Positions 17,528 to 26,137 of a DNA stretch of 64,000 nt are shown here, piece by piece. The stretch comes from Thalassobius sp034670005 (GTDB taxonomy: Bacteria > Pseudomonadota > Alphaproteobacteria > Rhodobacterales > Rhodobacteraceae), in contig NZ_JAXMOH010000008.1 in assembly GCF_034670005.1 (NCBI RefSeq), forward strand, positions 1-64,000. The letters are read 5' to 3'. A program made the position numbers and the translations under genes. Position 1 is the stretch's first letter. Every line of letters starts with the position of its first letter. Below the pieces are notes generated by a model that saw nothing but the letters and a program-made list of their open reading frames with translations, was not told the DNA's origin and made no database searches.

Positions 17528-17857
17528 ATGCACTACATCTACCTGCTCTTGGCCATCCTTACCGAAACAGCTGGCACCATGGCGTTGCAGGCAAGCGAGC
17601 AGTTTACCCGTATTGGGCCAACGATCCTTGTCGTGCTTGGGTATGCTGCCTCATTCTATTTCATGGCACTCGTCCTGAAGTTCATGCCGGTCGGCATCGT
17701 TTATGCCATCTGGTCCGGGGTGAGCATCGCCTTGATCGCGGCAATGGGAAAGGTCTTTTTCAACCAGCAACTCGACCTTCCGGCCTATCTGGGAATAGCC
17801 CTCATCCTGACCGGGATCTTGGTGATACAGCTCTTTTCCAAAACGGCAACGCATTGA
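17528..17857 (+). CDS. Small multidrug resistance (SMR) exporter, EmrE-like
   Basis: 109 residues, four membrane helices. It aligns along its length with EmrE: Glu13 (AILTETAGT) matches the proton/drug-coupling Glu14, and YAIWSGV and LPAYLGIALILTGILVI match helices 3 and 4. SMR proteins export quaternary ammonium cations and some family members act on betaine or choline, so here it may move a methylated amine or relieve its toxicity. It lies 85 bases after the dehydrogenase gene. A decayed partial copy lies at 35317-35466 behind paralogue 3. Confidence 0.9.
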   Translation: MHYIYLLLAILTETAGTMALQASEQFTRIGPTILVVLGYAASFYFMALVLKFMPVGIVYAIWSGVSIALIAAMGKVFFNQQLDLPAYLGIALILTGILVIQLFSKTATH

Positions 17858-17909
17858 CCAGGCGTATGGAAACTTAGCAGCTCTTTTTAAACACAACAGG
17901 GAATACGTA

Positions 17910-18515
17910 ATGACCGGCGAAAAAACAGTCAGCTTCTCTCAGATGAAGGACGGGACCAAAGACGATTACCTTTTGCTTGCCGAATTCGAAAAAGAATTCC
18001 ATACAATGACGGCTGATCGGATTCTTGCGGAACTTGAACGCCACGGCGAGGCAACGCTTGAGGGCTATAAGATCACTCGGCTTGAACACGGCTTGCAAGC
18101 AGCGACCCGCGCTGAGGCCGATGGGGCGGATCTCGATTGGATCGTCGGCGCCTTGCTGCATGATATCGGGGATGGCCTGGCCCCGCAGAACCATGACCGG
18201 TTTTCGGCTGAGGTCGTCAGGCCCTATGTCCGCTGGGATGTGGCCTGGTGCATCGAGCATCATGGGATTTTCCAAATGCTCTATTACGGGCGGCATTACG
18301 GGTGGGATGAAAATGCCCGCGATGAATTCAAGGATCATCCATGTTTCAACAGTTGCGCCGAGTTCTGCGAGCGATGGGACCAATCCAGCTTCGACCCGGC
18401 ATATGAAAGTAAACCGCTAGAGTATTGGGCGCCGATGGTCCGTGAGGTTTTTGGCAGGAAGGCCTATGATCCGGCGGTGATCCGTGAAGGGTATGTCTCA
18501 CAATTGGTACGTTAA
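17910..18515 (+). CDS. HD-domain protein with PhnZ/TmpB-like metal-ligand set
   Basis: 201 residues. HD-fold ligands can be read as His60 (RLEHGLQ), His84-Asp85 (LLHDIGD), His95 or the EHH pair near 117, and Asp157 (ERWDQ). This order, with the LEHxLQ and late RWD motifs, resembles the mixed-valence di-iron oxygenases PhnZ and TmpB, which cleave hydroxylated aminophosphonates. Many such proteins are labelled only as phosphohydrolases. No phosphonate hydroxylase partner (PhnY/TmpA) is visible in the window, so an oxygenase acting on another hydroxylated amine, or an ordinary HD phosphohydrolase, remains possible. It is 52 bases after the SMR gene and upstream of the kinase-aminotransferase fusion. 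Confidence 0.72.
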   Translation: MTGEKTVSFSQMKDGTKDDYLLLAEFEKEFHTMTADRILAELERHGEATLEGYKITRLEHGLQAATRAEADGADLDWIVGALLHDIGDGLAPQNHDRFSAEVVRPYVRWDVAWCIEHHGIFQMLYYGRHYGWDENARDEFKDHPCFNSCAEFCERWDQSSFDPAYESKPLEYWAPMVREVFGRKAYDPAVIREGYVSQLVR

Positions 18516-18676
18516 ATGCGTCGCATCGGGCTGACAGCGGACGAATGTTCAAAACATAGACCTATCCAGAAATCTGGCTCAATAATTTGATCAAAAATCT
18601 GGTGCCCTGCTAAATTGCGGGGTAATCTTTCGGGGCAGAACCAATCTGTGATCCCTCAACTTCATAAGAGACTCTG

Positions 18677-21058
18677 ATGAAATATCTGGACAGCAACCCG
18701 CCTCGTATATCGCAGGGCGACGCCATTGCCTGCCTTTCGAACCTTTTTGGCAAAACCGGTGACGCGCAGGATCTCTACAGCGACCGCGATCAGAATTTCC
18801 TTGTGACGCTGGAGGGCGGCGAGAAGGCGATCCTGAAGGTTTATAACAGCGGCGAAGCGGAACAGTCGGTCGATTTTCAGACCAAGGCGTTGCTGCATCT
18901 GGAACAGCATTGCCGGGGTGTGGAACTGCCCCGGATCATCCCGACAACAGAAGGGGCCGCCTATGGCCGGCTGACCGCGGCTGACGGCGCGCAGCACTTG
19001 GTCCGGCTGATTTCCTTTGTCGAGGGTAAGCTGACCGACGATTTCGAACGCACGCCTGCGCTTTACCGGTCGCTCGGCGCGGCGGTGGCCAACCTCGACC
19101 TGGGCCTGCGCGGGTTCTATCACCCGGCGGCGGGTGCGCCGCTGGTCTGGGAAATGGATGCGGCGATGAGCCTGCGCGACAAGACTGGTTTCATCAAGGA
19201 GGCCGCGGCGCGCGCGCAAGCCGAAGAGGTCTTTGCCCGCTACGTAAAAGATGTCCGGCCCCGGCTGCAGGGGCTGCGATCGCAGATCATCCATAACGAC
19301 GTGACCCCGGTGAATTCCTGCGTGCGCCCCGAAGCGCCGGAGCGGGTGTCTGGGATTTTCGATTTCGGTGACATGGTGTTCGGCGCGCTGGCCACCGAAG
19401 TGGCGACGACGGCGGCGGATTCCTGTCTTTCGGGTGGGGATTACCTTGCCAATATCGCCAATGTCGTCAGCGGTTACGACGAGGTACTGCCGCTTGAGGA
19501 AGAAGAGATCGACATCCTTTTCGACCTCATCCGTACCCGCGTGGCCAATGAATACGTCATCTATTCCTGGCGTGCGGCGGAATCGAAGGATCGCGATAAT
19601 TACCTGCTGGCCTATGAGGAACCGACCCGCAAGGCGTTGGACGGCCTGATGCAGATCGACCTCCATGAAGCGACGAAAACCTTGCGCGATGTTTGCCGTT
19701 TCCCCGATGGCGCGATGCCCATGACCCTGCCGGATGGCAGCCCGGCAGACGGCAAAATCGACACGACGCTCGCCGAGGATAGGAAGGAACTGATCGCACG
19801 GCGCGAACATTCCTACGGCGATGCCCATGGGTTGTTCTACGAAGATCCTCTTTACCTGACTGGCGGGCGCGGTGTCTGGCTTTATGACAGCGAGGGGCGC
19901 GCGTATCTCGACGTCTACAACAACATTCCCCATATCGGTCATTGCCACCCGCATGTGGCCAACGCGGTTAGCCGTCAGGTGGCGCGGCTCAATACCAATT
20001 CACGTTACCTCTACCGGCCGCTGGTGGAATATTCCGAACGGCTGACGGCGCTCTTGCCCGACGGGCTCGACCGCTGTTTCCTGTTCTCCTCGGGCAGCGA
20101 GGCGAACGATTTCGCGCTCAGGCTGGCGCGCACCTATACCGGCAACAAGGGCGCCATCGTCACCCGCGATGCCTATCACGGCGTGACCGACGCGGTTGAT
20201 GGGCTATCGCCGCTGGAACAGCCGGACCTGACGCCGACCAAGCCCTGGGCGCGTGGCGTGCTGCCGCCCTGCCTCTATCGGACGCCGTTCGAAGGCTCGG
20301 AAGAGGAAATCGTCAACGCCTATCTGGGCAATTTCGACGAAGCTCTCGCGTCGCTGGACGAGGCGGGATACGGCATGTCGGCGCTGGTGATGGATACCGG
20401 CCTGACATCGAGCGGGGTGATCGATTTCCCCGGCAATTACCTGCACGAAACAATCCGTCGAACCCGCGCGGCGGGCGGGTTGTTCATCGCCGACGAGGTG
20501 CAGATCGGCTTCGGGCGCACCGGGTCGCATTTCTGGCGCTTCGACATGTACGGCGTCACGCCCGACATCGTCACCATGGGCAAGCCGATGGGCAACGGCA
20601 TGCCGCTCAGCGCCGTGGTGACCACCGAGGAGATTTATCAGGCCTTCAAGAAGGACAATTACCTGTTCAGTTCCACCGGCGGAAACCCGGTAAGCTGCGC
20701 GGCGGGGCTTGCCGTTCTCGATGTGCTGGAACGCGACAACCTGCAGGCCAATGCCGAACGGGTCGGCGCCTATATCAAGCGCGGCCTGCAGGATTTGCAG
20801 GCGAAGCATGACATCATCGGCGATGTGCGGGGCAGGGGGCTTTTGCTTGCCGTGGAACTCGTGAAGGATCGCGCGACCAAGGAACCTGTGCCGGGTGCCG
20901 TCAAGGCCATCATCAACGACATGGCGCGCAACGGCGTGCTGATCGGGTCGGAAGGCGCGCTCGGCACGGTGATCAAGTTGCGCCCGCCGATAGTATTTTC
21001 CGAGACGAATGCCGATCTGCTTCTCGGTGCGTTTTCAGACGCTCTAGACAGGTTGTAA
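18677..21058 (+). CDS. Fusion of APH-type kinase and class III aminotransferase-like phospholyase
   Basis: 793 residues. The N-terminal part (about 1-340) is an aminoglycoside-phosphotransferase/choline-kinase fold with the catalytic loop HNDVTPVN near residue 205 and the metal site FDFGD near 225. The C-terminal part (about 370-793) is a class III aminotransferase fold with GFGRTGSHFW and TMGKPMGNG, whose lysine near 636 binds PLP. That last motif set matches the ethanolamine-phosphate and phosphohydroxylysine phospholyases. In animals the kinase and the lyase are separate enzymes acting in sequence; here one chain could phosphorylate an amino alcohol and then eliminate phosphate and ammonia. 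The substrate is unknown. The gene starts 161 bases after the HD gene and ends against a bidirectional terminator. Confidence 0.85.
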   Translation: MKYLDSNPPRISQGDAIACLSNLFGKTGDAQDLYSDRDQNFLVTLEGGEKAILKVYNSGEAEQSVDFQTKALLHLEQHCRGVELPRIIPTTEGAAYGRLTAADGAQHLVRLISFVEGKLTDDFERTPALYRSLGAAVANLDLGLRGFYHPAAGAPLVWEMDAAMSLRDKTGFIKEAAARAQAEEVFARYVKDVRPRLQGLRSQIIHNDVTPVNSCVRPEAPERVSGIFDFGDMVFGALATEVATTAADSCLSGGDYLANIANVVSGYDEVLPLEEEEIDILFDLIRTRVANEYVIYSWRAAESKDRDNYLLAYEEPTRKALDGLMQIDLHEATKTLRDVCRFPDGAMPMTLPDGSPADGKIDTTLAEDRKELIARREHSYGDAHGLFYEDPLYLTGGRGVWLYDSEGRAYLDVYNNIPHIGHCHPHVANAVSRQVARLNTNSRYLYRPLVEYSERLTALLPDGLDRCFLFSSGSEANDFALRLARTYTGNKGAIVTRDAYHGVTDAVDGLSPLEQPDLTPTKPWARGVLPPCLYRTPFEGSEEEIVNAYLGNFDEALASLDEAGYGMSALVMDTGLTSSGVIDFPGNYLHETIRRTRAAGGLFIADEVQIGFGRTGSHFWRFDMYGVTPDIVTMGKPMGNGMPLSAVVTTEEIYQAFKKDNYLFSSTGGNPVSCAAGLAVLDVLERDNLQANAERVGAYIKRGLQDLQAKHDIIGDVRGRGLLLAVELVKDRATKEPVPGAVKAIINDMARNGVLIGSEGALGTVIKLRPPIVFSETNADLLLGAFSDALDRL

Positions 21059-21064
21059 GGGCAG

Positions 21065-21088
21065 GGCGGGGGCTGCAAAGCCCCCGCC
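21065..21088. terminator. Bidirectional terminator hairpin between convergent genes
   Basis: A perfect 10-bp stem (21065-21074 with 21079-21088) is capped by a GCAA tetraloop. It fills most of the 37-base gap between the stops of the convergent genes at 21058 and 21096. It is symmetrical, so it can act on both transcripts; no long T run is present. Confidence 0.75.
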
Positions 21089-21095
21089 GCTATGG

Positions 21096-23546
21096 TCACG
21101 CCTTGGGACGTTCGGACTTGGGATCGTAGAGCGGGGCGAGGCTTGCCTCGGCCTCGACGATCCGGCCCGCGATGTCGATCTGGTAGGTGGAGCCGAGCAG
21201 CGATTCCGCCTTTTCGCCCGGTTCGCGGCAGGGCACGTAGCCCATGCCGATCGCGCCACCAAGCGCGTGGCCGTAATTGCCCGAGGTGACGAAGCTGACC
21301 ATCTTGCCGTCGCGCAGGATCGGTTCGTTGTGGAACAGCAGCGGTTCGGAGTCTTTCAGGCGGAACTGCAGCAACCTGCGGCTCAGCCCTTCCTCGCGCT
21401 TGCGCAGCACCGCGTCGCGGCCGATGAATTCGCCCTTGCCAGTCTTCACCGCGAAGCCAAGCCCGGCCTCCAGCACGTGGTCTTCGTCGGTGATGTCGTG
21501 GCCGAAATGGCGGAACGCCTTTTCGATCCGGCAACTGTCCATCGCGTGCAGCCCGCAAAGCTTCAGCCCCAGCGGTTCGCCCGCCTCCATCAGGTTTTCC
21601 CAGACATGGGCGGCCTGATCGGAACTGACATAAATCTCCCAGCCCAGTTCGCCGACATAGGTCACGCGGTGGGCGCGGGCCAATCCCATGCCGATCTCGA
21701 TCTCGCGCGCCATGCCGAAGGGATGGGCGTCGTTGGAGAAATCGTTGGGCGACACCTGCGCCAGAACCTCGCGCGCCTTCGGGCCCATCAGCGGCAGCAC
21801 CACTTCCGACGCGGTCACGTCGAGGATGGTCACCGATGCCTCGCCGACATGGCGGCGCAGCCAGGCCAGATCGCGCTGCAAGGTGGCGCCGGGCACCACG
21901 AGGAAGAAGGACTCATCGCCCAGCCGGGTTACGGTCAGGTCGCATTCGATGCCGCCGCGCGCGTTCAGCATCTGGGTATAGACGATGCGGCCCGGATCGA
22001 CATCCATCTGGTTGGCGCAGACGTTTTGCATGAAGGCCAGCGCGTCGCGCCCGTCCACCCGGATCTTGCCGAACGACGTCATGTCGAGAAGCCCGACCCC
22101 TTCCCGCATCGCCATGTGCTCGGCGCGCTGGTTGTCGAACCAGTTCTGCCGCTTCCAGCTGTAGCGGTAGTCGCGTTCCTGGCCCTCGTTCGCGAACCAG
22201 TTGGCGCGCTCCCACCCTGCGGTTTCCCCGAACACCGCGCCCCTGGCCTTCAGGTGTTCATGCAGCGGCGAGCGGCGCACACCGCGCGCGGTTTCGGGCT
22301 GCCGGTAGGGGAAGTGGTCGGCATAGAGCAGGCCCAGCGTTTCGCTGACCCGTTCGCGCAGGTAGCGGCGGTTCTTCTGGAACGGCTGGGCGCGGCGAAT
22401 GTCGACTTCCCAGACGTCGAACGGCGGTTCGCCGTCGTTCATCCACTGGGCCACGGCCATGCCCGCCCCACCCGAGGACACGATGCCGATGGAATTATAC
22501 CCGGCGGCGACCCAATAGCCTTTCAGCTCGGGCGCTTCGCCCAGGTAATAGCGGTCGTCGGGGGTGAAGCTTTCGGGGCCGTTGAAGAAGGTGTGGATGC
22601 CCGCCTCGGCCAGCATCGGCATCCGGTTGACGCCCATTTCCAAGATCGGTTCGAAATGGTCGAAATCCTCGGGCAGCTGGTCGAAGCAGAAATCTTCGCT
22701 GATGCCGTTCATGCCCCAGGGCTTGGCCCGGGGCTCGAACGCGCCCAGCAGCATTTTTCCTGCATCTTCCTTGTAATAGGCGCATTCGTCGGGCACCCGC
22801 AGCACCGGCATCTGGGTCAGGTCGGGGATGTTTTCGGTCACGATGTAGAAATGTTCGCAGGCATGAAGCGGCAGGGTCACGCCGTTCTGCGCGGCAAGGT
22901 CGCGGCCCCACATGCCGCCGCAATTGACCACCATGTCGGCGGCGATATGGCCCTCTTCCCCGTTGCTTTGCCAGTTGACGCCGGTCACCCGGCCATTCGC
23001 TTCGGTCACGCCGGTGACCTTGACCTGTTCGACGATCCTGGCGCCGCGCGCACGCGCCCCTTTGGCCAGCGCCAGCGCGATATTGGCCGGGTCGGCCTGC
23101 CCGTCCTTGGGCAGGTGCACGCCCGCGACCACGCCGTCGATATTCATATGGGGGTAAAGCGCCTTCACCTCGTCGGGAGAAAGTTCGTTTACCTCGACGT
23201 CGAAGGCGCGGGCCATGGCGGCCTGGCGCAGGATTTCCTCTTTGCGTTCCTCGGTCAAAGCCACGGTGATCGACCCGCATTGGCGGAACCCAGTAGCAAG
23301 CCCGGTTTCGGCTTCCAGCCGGGTGTAGAGATCGGCAGAATACTTCGCCAGCCGGGTCATGTTCTGGCTGGCACGCAATTGCCCGACCAGACCGGCGGCA
23401 TGCCATGTGGTGCCTGAGGTCAGCTGCTTGCGTTCCAGCAGAACGATATCGGTCCAGCCCAGTTCGGCCAGGTGATAGGCCACGGAACAGCCGGAAATTC
23501 CGCCGCCGATAATGACGACGCGGGCTTTGGAGGGAAGGTCAGCCAT
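21096..23546 (-). CDS. FAD-dependent dehydrogenase/GcvT fusion, dimethylglycine/sarcosine dehydrogenase type (second copy)
   Basis: 816 residues. An N-terminal GGGISG FAD loop (14-19) and His49 in TTWHAAG (expected covalent FAD site) are followed by the FAO_M-like middle and the GcvT half (from about residue 430). The role is oxidative N-demethylation with one-carbon transfer to tetrahydrofolate. It is a paralogue of 555-2996 with a different neighbourhood, being the last gene of the leftward operon that begins with the ATPase at 28489. That transporter therefore probably brings in its substrate or a precursor. I prefer ATG 23546 (GGGTGAT upstream) to a GTG three codons earlier. Confidence 0.9.
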   Translation of the reverse strand: MADLPSKARVVIIGGGISGCSVAYHLAELGWTDIVLLERKQLTSGTTWHAAGLVGQLRASQNMTRLAKYSADLYTRLEAETGLATGFRQCGSITVALTEERKEEILRQAAMARAFDVEVNELSPDEVKALYPHMNIDGVVAGVHLPKDGQADPANIALALAKGARARGARIVEQVKVTGVTEANGRVTGVNWQSNGEEGHIAADMVVNCGGMWGRDLAAQNGVTLPLHACEHFYIVTENIPDLTQMPVLRVPDECAYYKEDAGKMLLGAFEPRAKPWGMNGISEDFCFDQLPEDFDHFEPILEMGVNRMPMLAEAGIHTFFNGPESFTPDDRYYLGEAPELKGYWVAAGYNSIGIVSSGGAGMAVAQWMNDGEPPFDVWEVDIRRAQPFQKNRRYLRERVSETLGLLYADHFPYRQPETARGVRRSPLHEHLKARGAVFGETAGWERANWFANEGQERDYRYSWKRQNWFDNQRAEHMAMREGVGLLDMTSFGKIRVDGRDALAFMQNVCANQMDVDPGRIVYTQMLNARGGIECDLTVTRLGDESFFLVVPGATLQRDLAWLRRHVGEASVTILDVTASEVVLPLMGPKAREVLAQVSPNDFSNDAHPFGMAREIEIGMGLARAHRVTYVGELGWEIYVSSDQAAHVWENLMEAGEPLGLKLCGLHAMDSCRIEKAFRHFGHDITDEDHVLEAGLGFAVKTGKGEFIGRDAVLRKREEGLSRRLLQFRLKDSEPLLFHNEPILRDGKMVSFVTSGNYGHALGGAIGMGYVPCREPGEKAESLLGSTYQIDIAGRIVEAEASLAPLYDPKSERPKA

Positions 23547-23640
23547 TGGGATCACCCGTATTCCGGCTTAAGGCCGGGTCTGTTGGAGGTTTCAGGGCGC
23601 AGCGCGCCGGGGCAAGGATTGTCCGCCCAGGCGTGGCTGT

Positions 23641-24438
23641 CTAGATGCATTCACCACCATCGATGACCAGCGCATGACCGGTCACGAAGGTCGACATGTC
23701 GGAGGCCAGGAAAACGATGGCATCGGCAATTTCGCCGGTGGTGCCCCAGCGGCCCATCGGGATGGTGTCCGAGATATAGCTCTCCAACGCCTTGCGTCCG
23801 CCCATCTGCACCTCGAACCCCGCGTTGAACGGGGTGTCGACGAAACCCGGGCACAGCGCATTGAACCGGATGTTATCGCGGGCGTAATCCGCTGCCATCT
23901 GCCGGGTCATCGCCACGGAGGCGTGTTTGGTGGTGGCATAGGCGATCATTTCGCGGTCGTATTGCACGCCCGAATTCGACGCGGTGATGATGATGCTGCC
24001 GCCACCTTGTTTCTTCATTGGGCCGATCGCCGCGCGGGCGGCGACGAAATGAGCACGCACGTTTAGCCCCCAGCTGGCATCCATGTCCTCAGGCGCCACC
24101 TGTTCCAGTGTGCCCTCGATCTGAAGCCCGGCATGGGAATGCAGGATGTCGAGCCGCCCGTGCCGTTCCGCCGTTTGCAGGATCGCGTTTTCCAGCAGCG
24201 CTGCATCAGTCACGTCGACCGCCAGCGCCTTGGCCGAATGGCCCGCCTCGGCGATGGCGTCGGCGGTTTCGACGGCAAGTGCGCCGTCGCGGTCGGACAC
24301 TACCACATGGGCGCCGCATTGCGCCATCGCCATGGCCCCGGCGCGGCCGATCCCGGACCCCGCCCCGGTGACGAAGGCCACACGGCCTTCCAGAGAAACC
24401 ATCTCGGCGGGTGTCTTCACTCTTTCAAGAACGGTCAT
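23641..24438 (-). CDS. Short-chain dehydrogenase/reductase
   Basis: 265 residues. The NAD(P) loop is TGAGSGIG (about 25-32), catalytic Ser is in ITASNSG, and the Y-x-x-x-K pair is YATTK. The usual NNAG structural motif reads HSHAG, which is odd for the family and may alter the cofactor pocket. Its ATG overlaps the TGA of the upstream permease (ATGA), placing it firmly in the transporter operon, 94 bases before the dimethylglycine dehydrogenase-like gene. It probably oxidises a hydroxyl group on the imported compound; the substrate is not readable. Confidence 0.85.
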   Translation of the reverse strand: MTVLERVKTPAEMVSLEGRVAFVTGAGSGIGRAGAMAMAQCGAHVVVSDRDGALAVETADAIAEAGHSAKALAVDVTDAALLENAILQTAERHGRLDILHSHAGLQIEGTLEQVAPEDMDASWGLNVRAHFVAARAAIGPMKKQGGGSIIITASNSGVQYDREMIAYATTKHASVAMTRQMAADYARDNIRFNALCPGFVDTPFNAGFEVQMGGRKALESYISDTIPMGRWGTTGEIADAIVFLASDMSTFVTGHALVIDGGECI

Positions 24439-25253
24439 GACTTTCTCTTTTCTCCACGCCGCAGCAGGATCTGCGCGGTAACCAACATGATCAGCGATGC
24501 CGCCAGCACCATGGTACCGATGGCGTTGATTTCGGGCGTCACCCCGCGCCGGATCGACGAAAAGACGTAGATCGGCAGCGTGGTTTCGGACCCGGCGACG
24601 AAAAAGGCGATGATGAAATCATCGAAGCTGAAGGTGAAGCTGAGCAGGAAGCCGGCCAAGATGCCCGGCAGGATCATCGGCAGCGTCACCTGCCGGAAGG
24701 TGCCCATCGGCGTGGCGTAGAGGTCCGACGACGCTTCGGTCAGCGACCGGTCCATCCCGGCCAGACGCGCCCGCACGATGATGACGACCAAGGCCATGGT
24801 GAACATCGTATGCGCCGCGATCAGCGATCCCATCCCCATGCTGAGCTTCGGCGCAGCCGCGCCTGCGGGCCACACGGCCGCGATGGCCGGATTGACCAGA
24901 TCGAACAGCGTCACCAGCCCGATCAGCGTGGCGATACCGATGACGATGCCGGGGATCATCACCGCGATATAGATCAGCCCGTCGAACACGGTGCGCACCG
25001 GTCCCTTGATCCCCTGCAAGGCCACCGCCGCCATGGTGCCGAACAGGCTGGCGAACAGGGCCGAGAAGAACGCCACGGTAAGGCTGGTCTGCAGCGCATC
25101 CATCACGAAGGGATTGTTCAGCGCCTTGCCGTACCACTGGGTCGAAAAGCCCTGGAACTGGCTGGCATGGCGGCCGGCGTTGAAGCTGAAGATCGCGATC
25201 ACTCCGATCGGGATGTAGAGGAACAGGTAGACGAATATCGAATAAAGCCGCAT
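24435..25253 (-). CDS. ABC transporter permease, PotC-type (second system)
   Basis: 272 residues, about six membrane helices, with the EAA loop TEASSDLYATPMGTFR near residue 170. It pairs with the permease at 25265-26116, 11 bases upstream. ATG 25253 follows AAGGGACTGAAAG. Confidence 0.9.
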   Translation of the reverse strand: MRLYSIFVYLFLYIPIGVIAIFSFNAGRHASQFQGFSTQWYGKALNNPFVMDALQTSLTVAFFSALFASLFGTMAAVALQGIKGPVRTVFDGLIYIAVMIPGIVIGIATLIGLVTLFDLVNPAIAAVWPAGAAAPKLSMGMGSLIAAHTMFTMALVVIIVRARLAGMDRSLTEASSDLYATPMGTFRQVTLPMILPGILAGFLLSFTFSFDDFIIAFFVAGSETTLPIYVFSSIRRGVTPEINAIGTMVLAASLIMLVTAQILLRRGEKRKS

Positions 25254-25264
25254 CTTTCAGTCCC

Positions 25265-26116
25265 TTACATCAACGACACATCTTCGCGCTGCGCGCCAAG
25301 CTTGCTGATCAGCCGCATGTAGATGGTCACACTGACCAGCATGATGATCACCAGCGTCGCCGCCACCGCCGAGCCAAAGGCCCAGTTGCGCGATTGCAGG
25401 AACAGGTCGACCAGCGCGTTGCCAACGAAGAACACCTTGCCGCCGCCCAGAAGCGCGGGGATCAGGTATTCACCCATTAGCAGGATGAAGACCAGAAGGC
25501 TGCCGGTGGCGATGCCGGGCAGCGATAGCGGCAGCGTCACCTGCCAGAAGGTGCGGAAGCGGGTCGCGCCGAGGTCCGAAGAGGCTTCGAGCAGCCGCTT
25601 GTCGAGCCGGTCGAGGCTGACGAAGATCGGGAACACCATCAGCGGCAGGTAGCCGTAAATAATCCCCACCAGCACTGCGAAGGGCGTGTTGATCAGGCGC
25701 ACGCCCTCGATCCCGATCAGTTCAAGCAACGCCGGAATGCCCCGGCCGCCCAGCAGGAAGATCCAAGCGTAGGAACGGATCAGGATCGAAGTCCAGAATG
25801 GCACGATGACCAGCACCAGAAGCATGGTCTTCCATTTCGGGCTGGCCTTGACGGCCAGGTAATAGGCCAGCGGATAGGCGATCACCAACGCCGCGAATGT
25901 GCCGATCGGCGCCAGGGTCAGGGTATTCTTGAACGCCGCCCAGCGGGCCGGCAGGTTGGCGTATTGTTCGAAGGTGAACGCGGGGACATATCCACCGGAG
26001 GCCCCGCGTTCGCCGAAGCTGAAAACGAGAACGACCGTCAGCGGCACGATCAGCATGACCAGAAACCAGGTTCCGGCAGGTGCCAAGAGCAGAAGATTGC
26101 GGGTGCGTTGAGTCAT
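25265..26116 (-). CDS. ABC transporter permease, PotB-type (second system)
   Basis: 283 residues, with a first membrane segment near residues 8-30 and an EAA loop (LEASSDLGATRFRTFW) near residue 180. It is the first permease after the binding-protein gene, with 21 bases between them. It forms the transport channel with the following PotC-type subunit. Confidence 0.9.
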   Translation of the reverse strand: MTQRTRNLLLLAPAGTWFLVMLIVPLTVVLVFSFGERGASGGYVPAFTFEQYANLPARWAAFKNTLTLAPIGTFAALVIAYPLAYYLAVKASPKWKTMLLVLVIVPFWTSILIRSYAWIFLLGGRGIPALLELIGIEGVRLINTPFAVLVGIIYGYLPLMVFPIFVSLDRLDKRLLEASSDLGATRFRTFWQVTLPLSLPGIATGSLLVFILLMGEYLIPALLGGGKVFFVGNALVDLFLQSRNWAFGSAVAATLVIIMLVSVTIYMRLISKLGAQREDVSLM

Positions 26117-26137
26117 GTCGTTCTCGTCGTTTTCAGA

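Noticed and set aside
18541..18560. Another TetR-type site before the kinase-phospholyase gene (GAATGTTC)
   Set aside because: Only one half of the TTGAATG-NN-CATTCAA palindrome is present, and no TTGACT box stands at the required spacing.
21267..23417. Open plus-strand frame of more than 700 codons
   Set aside because: Lies exactly opposite the dimethylglycine dehydrogenase-like gene; composition rich in His, Gln, Gly and Ala as typical for antisense shadows, no start signal.
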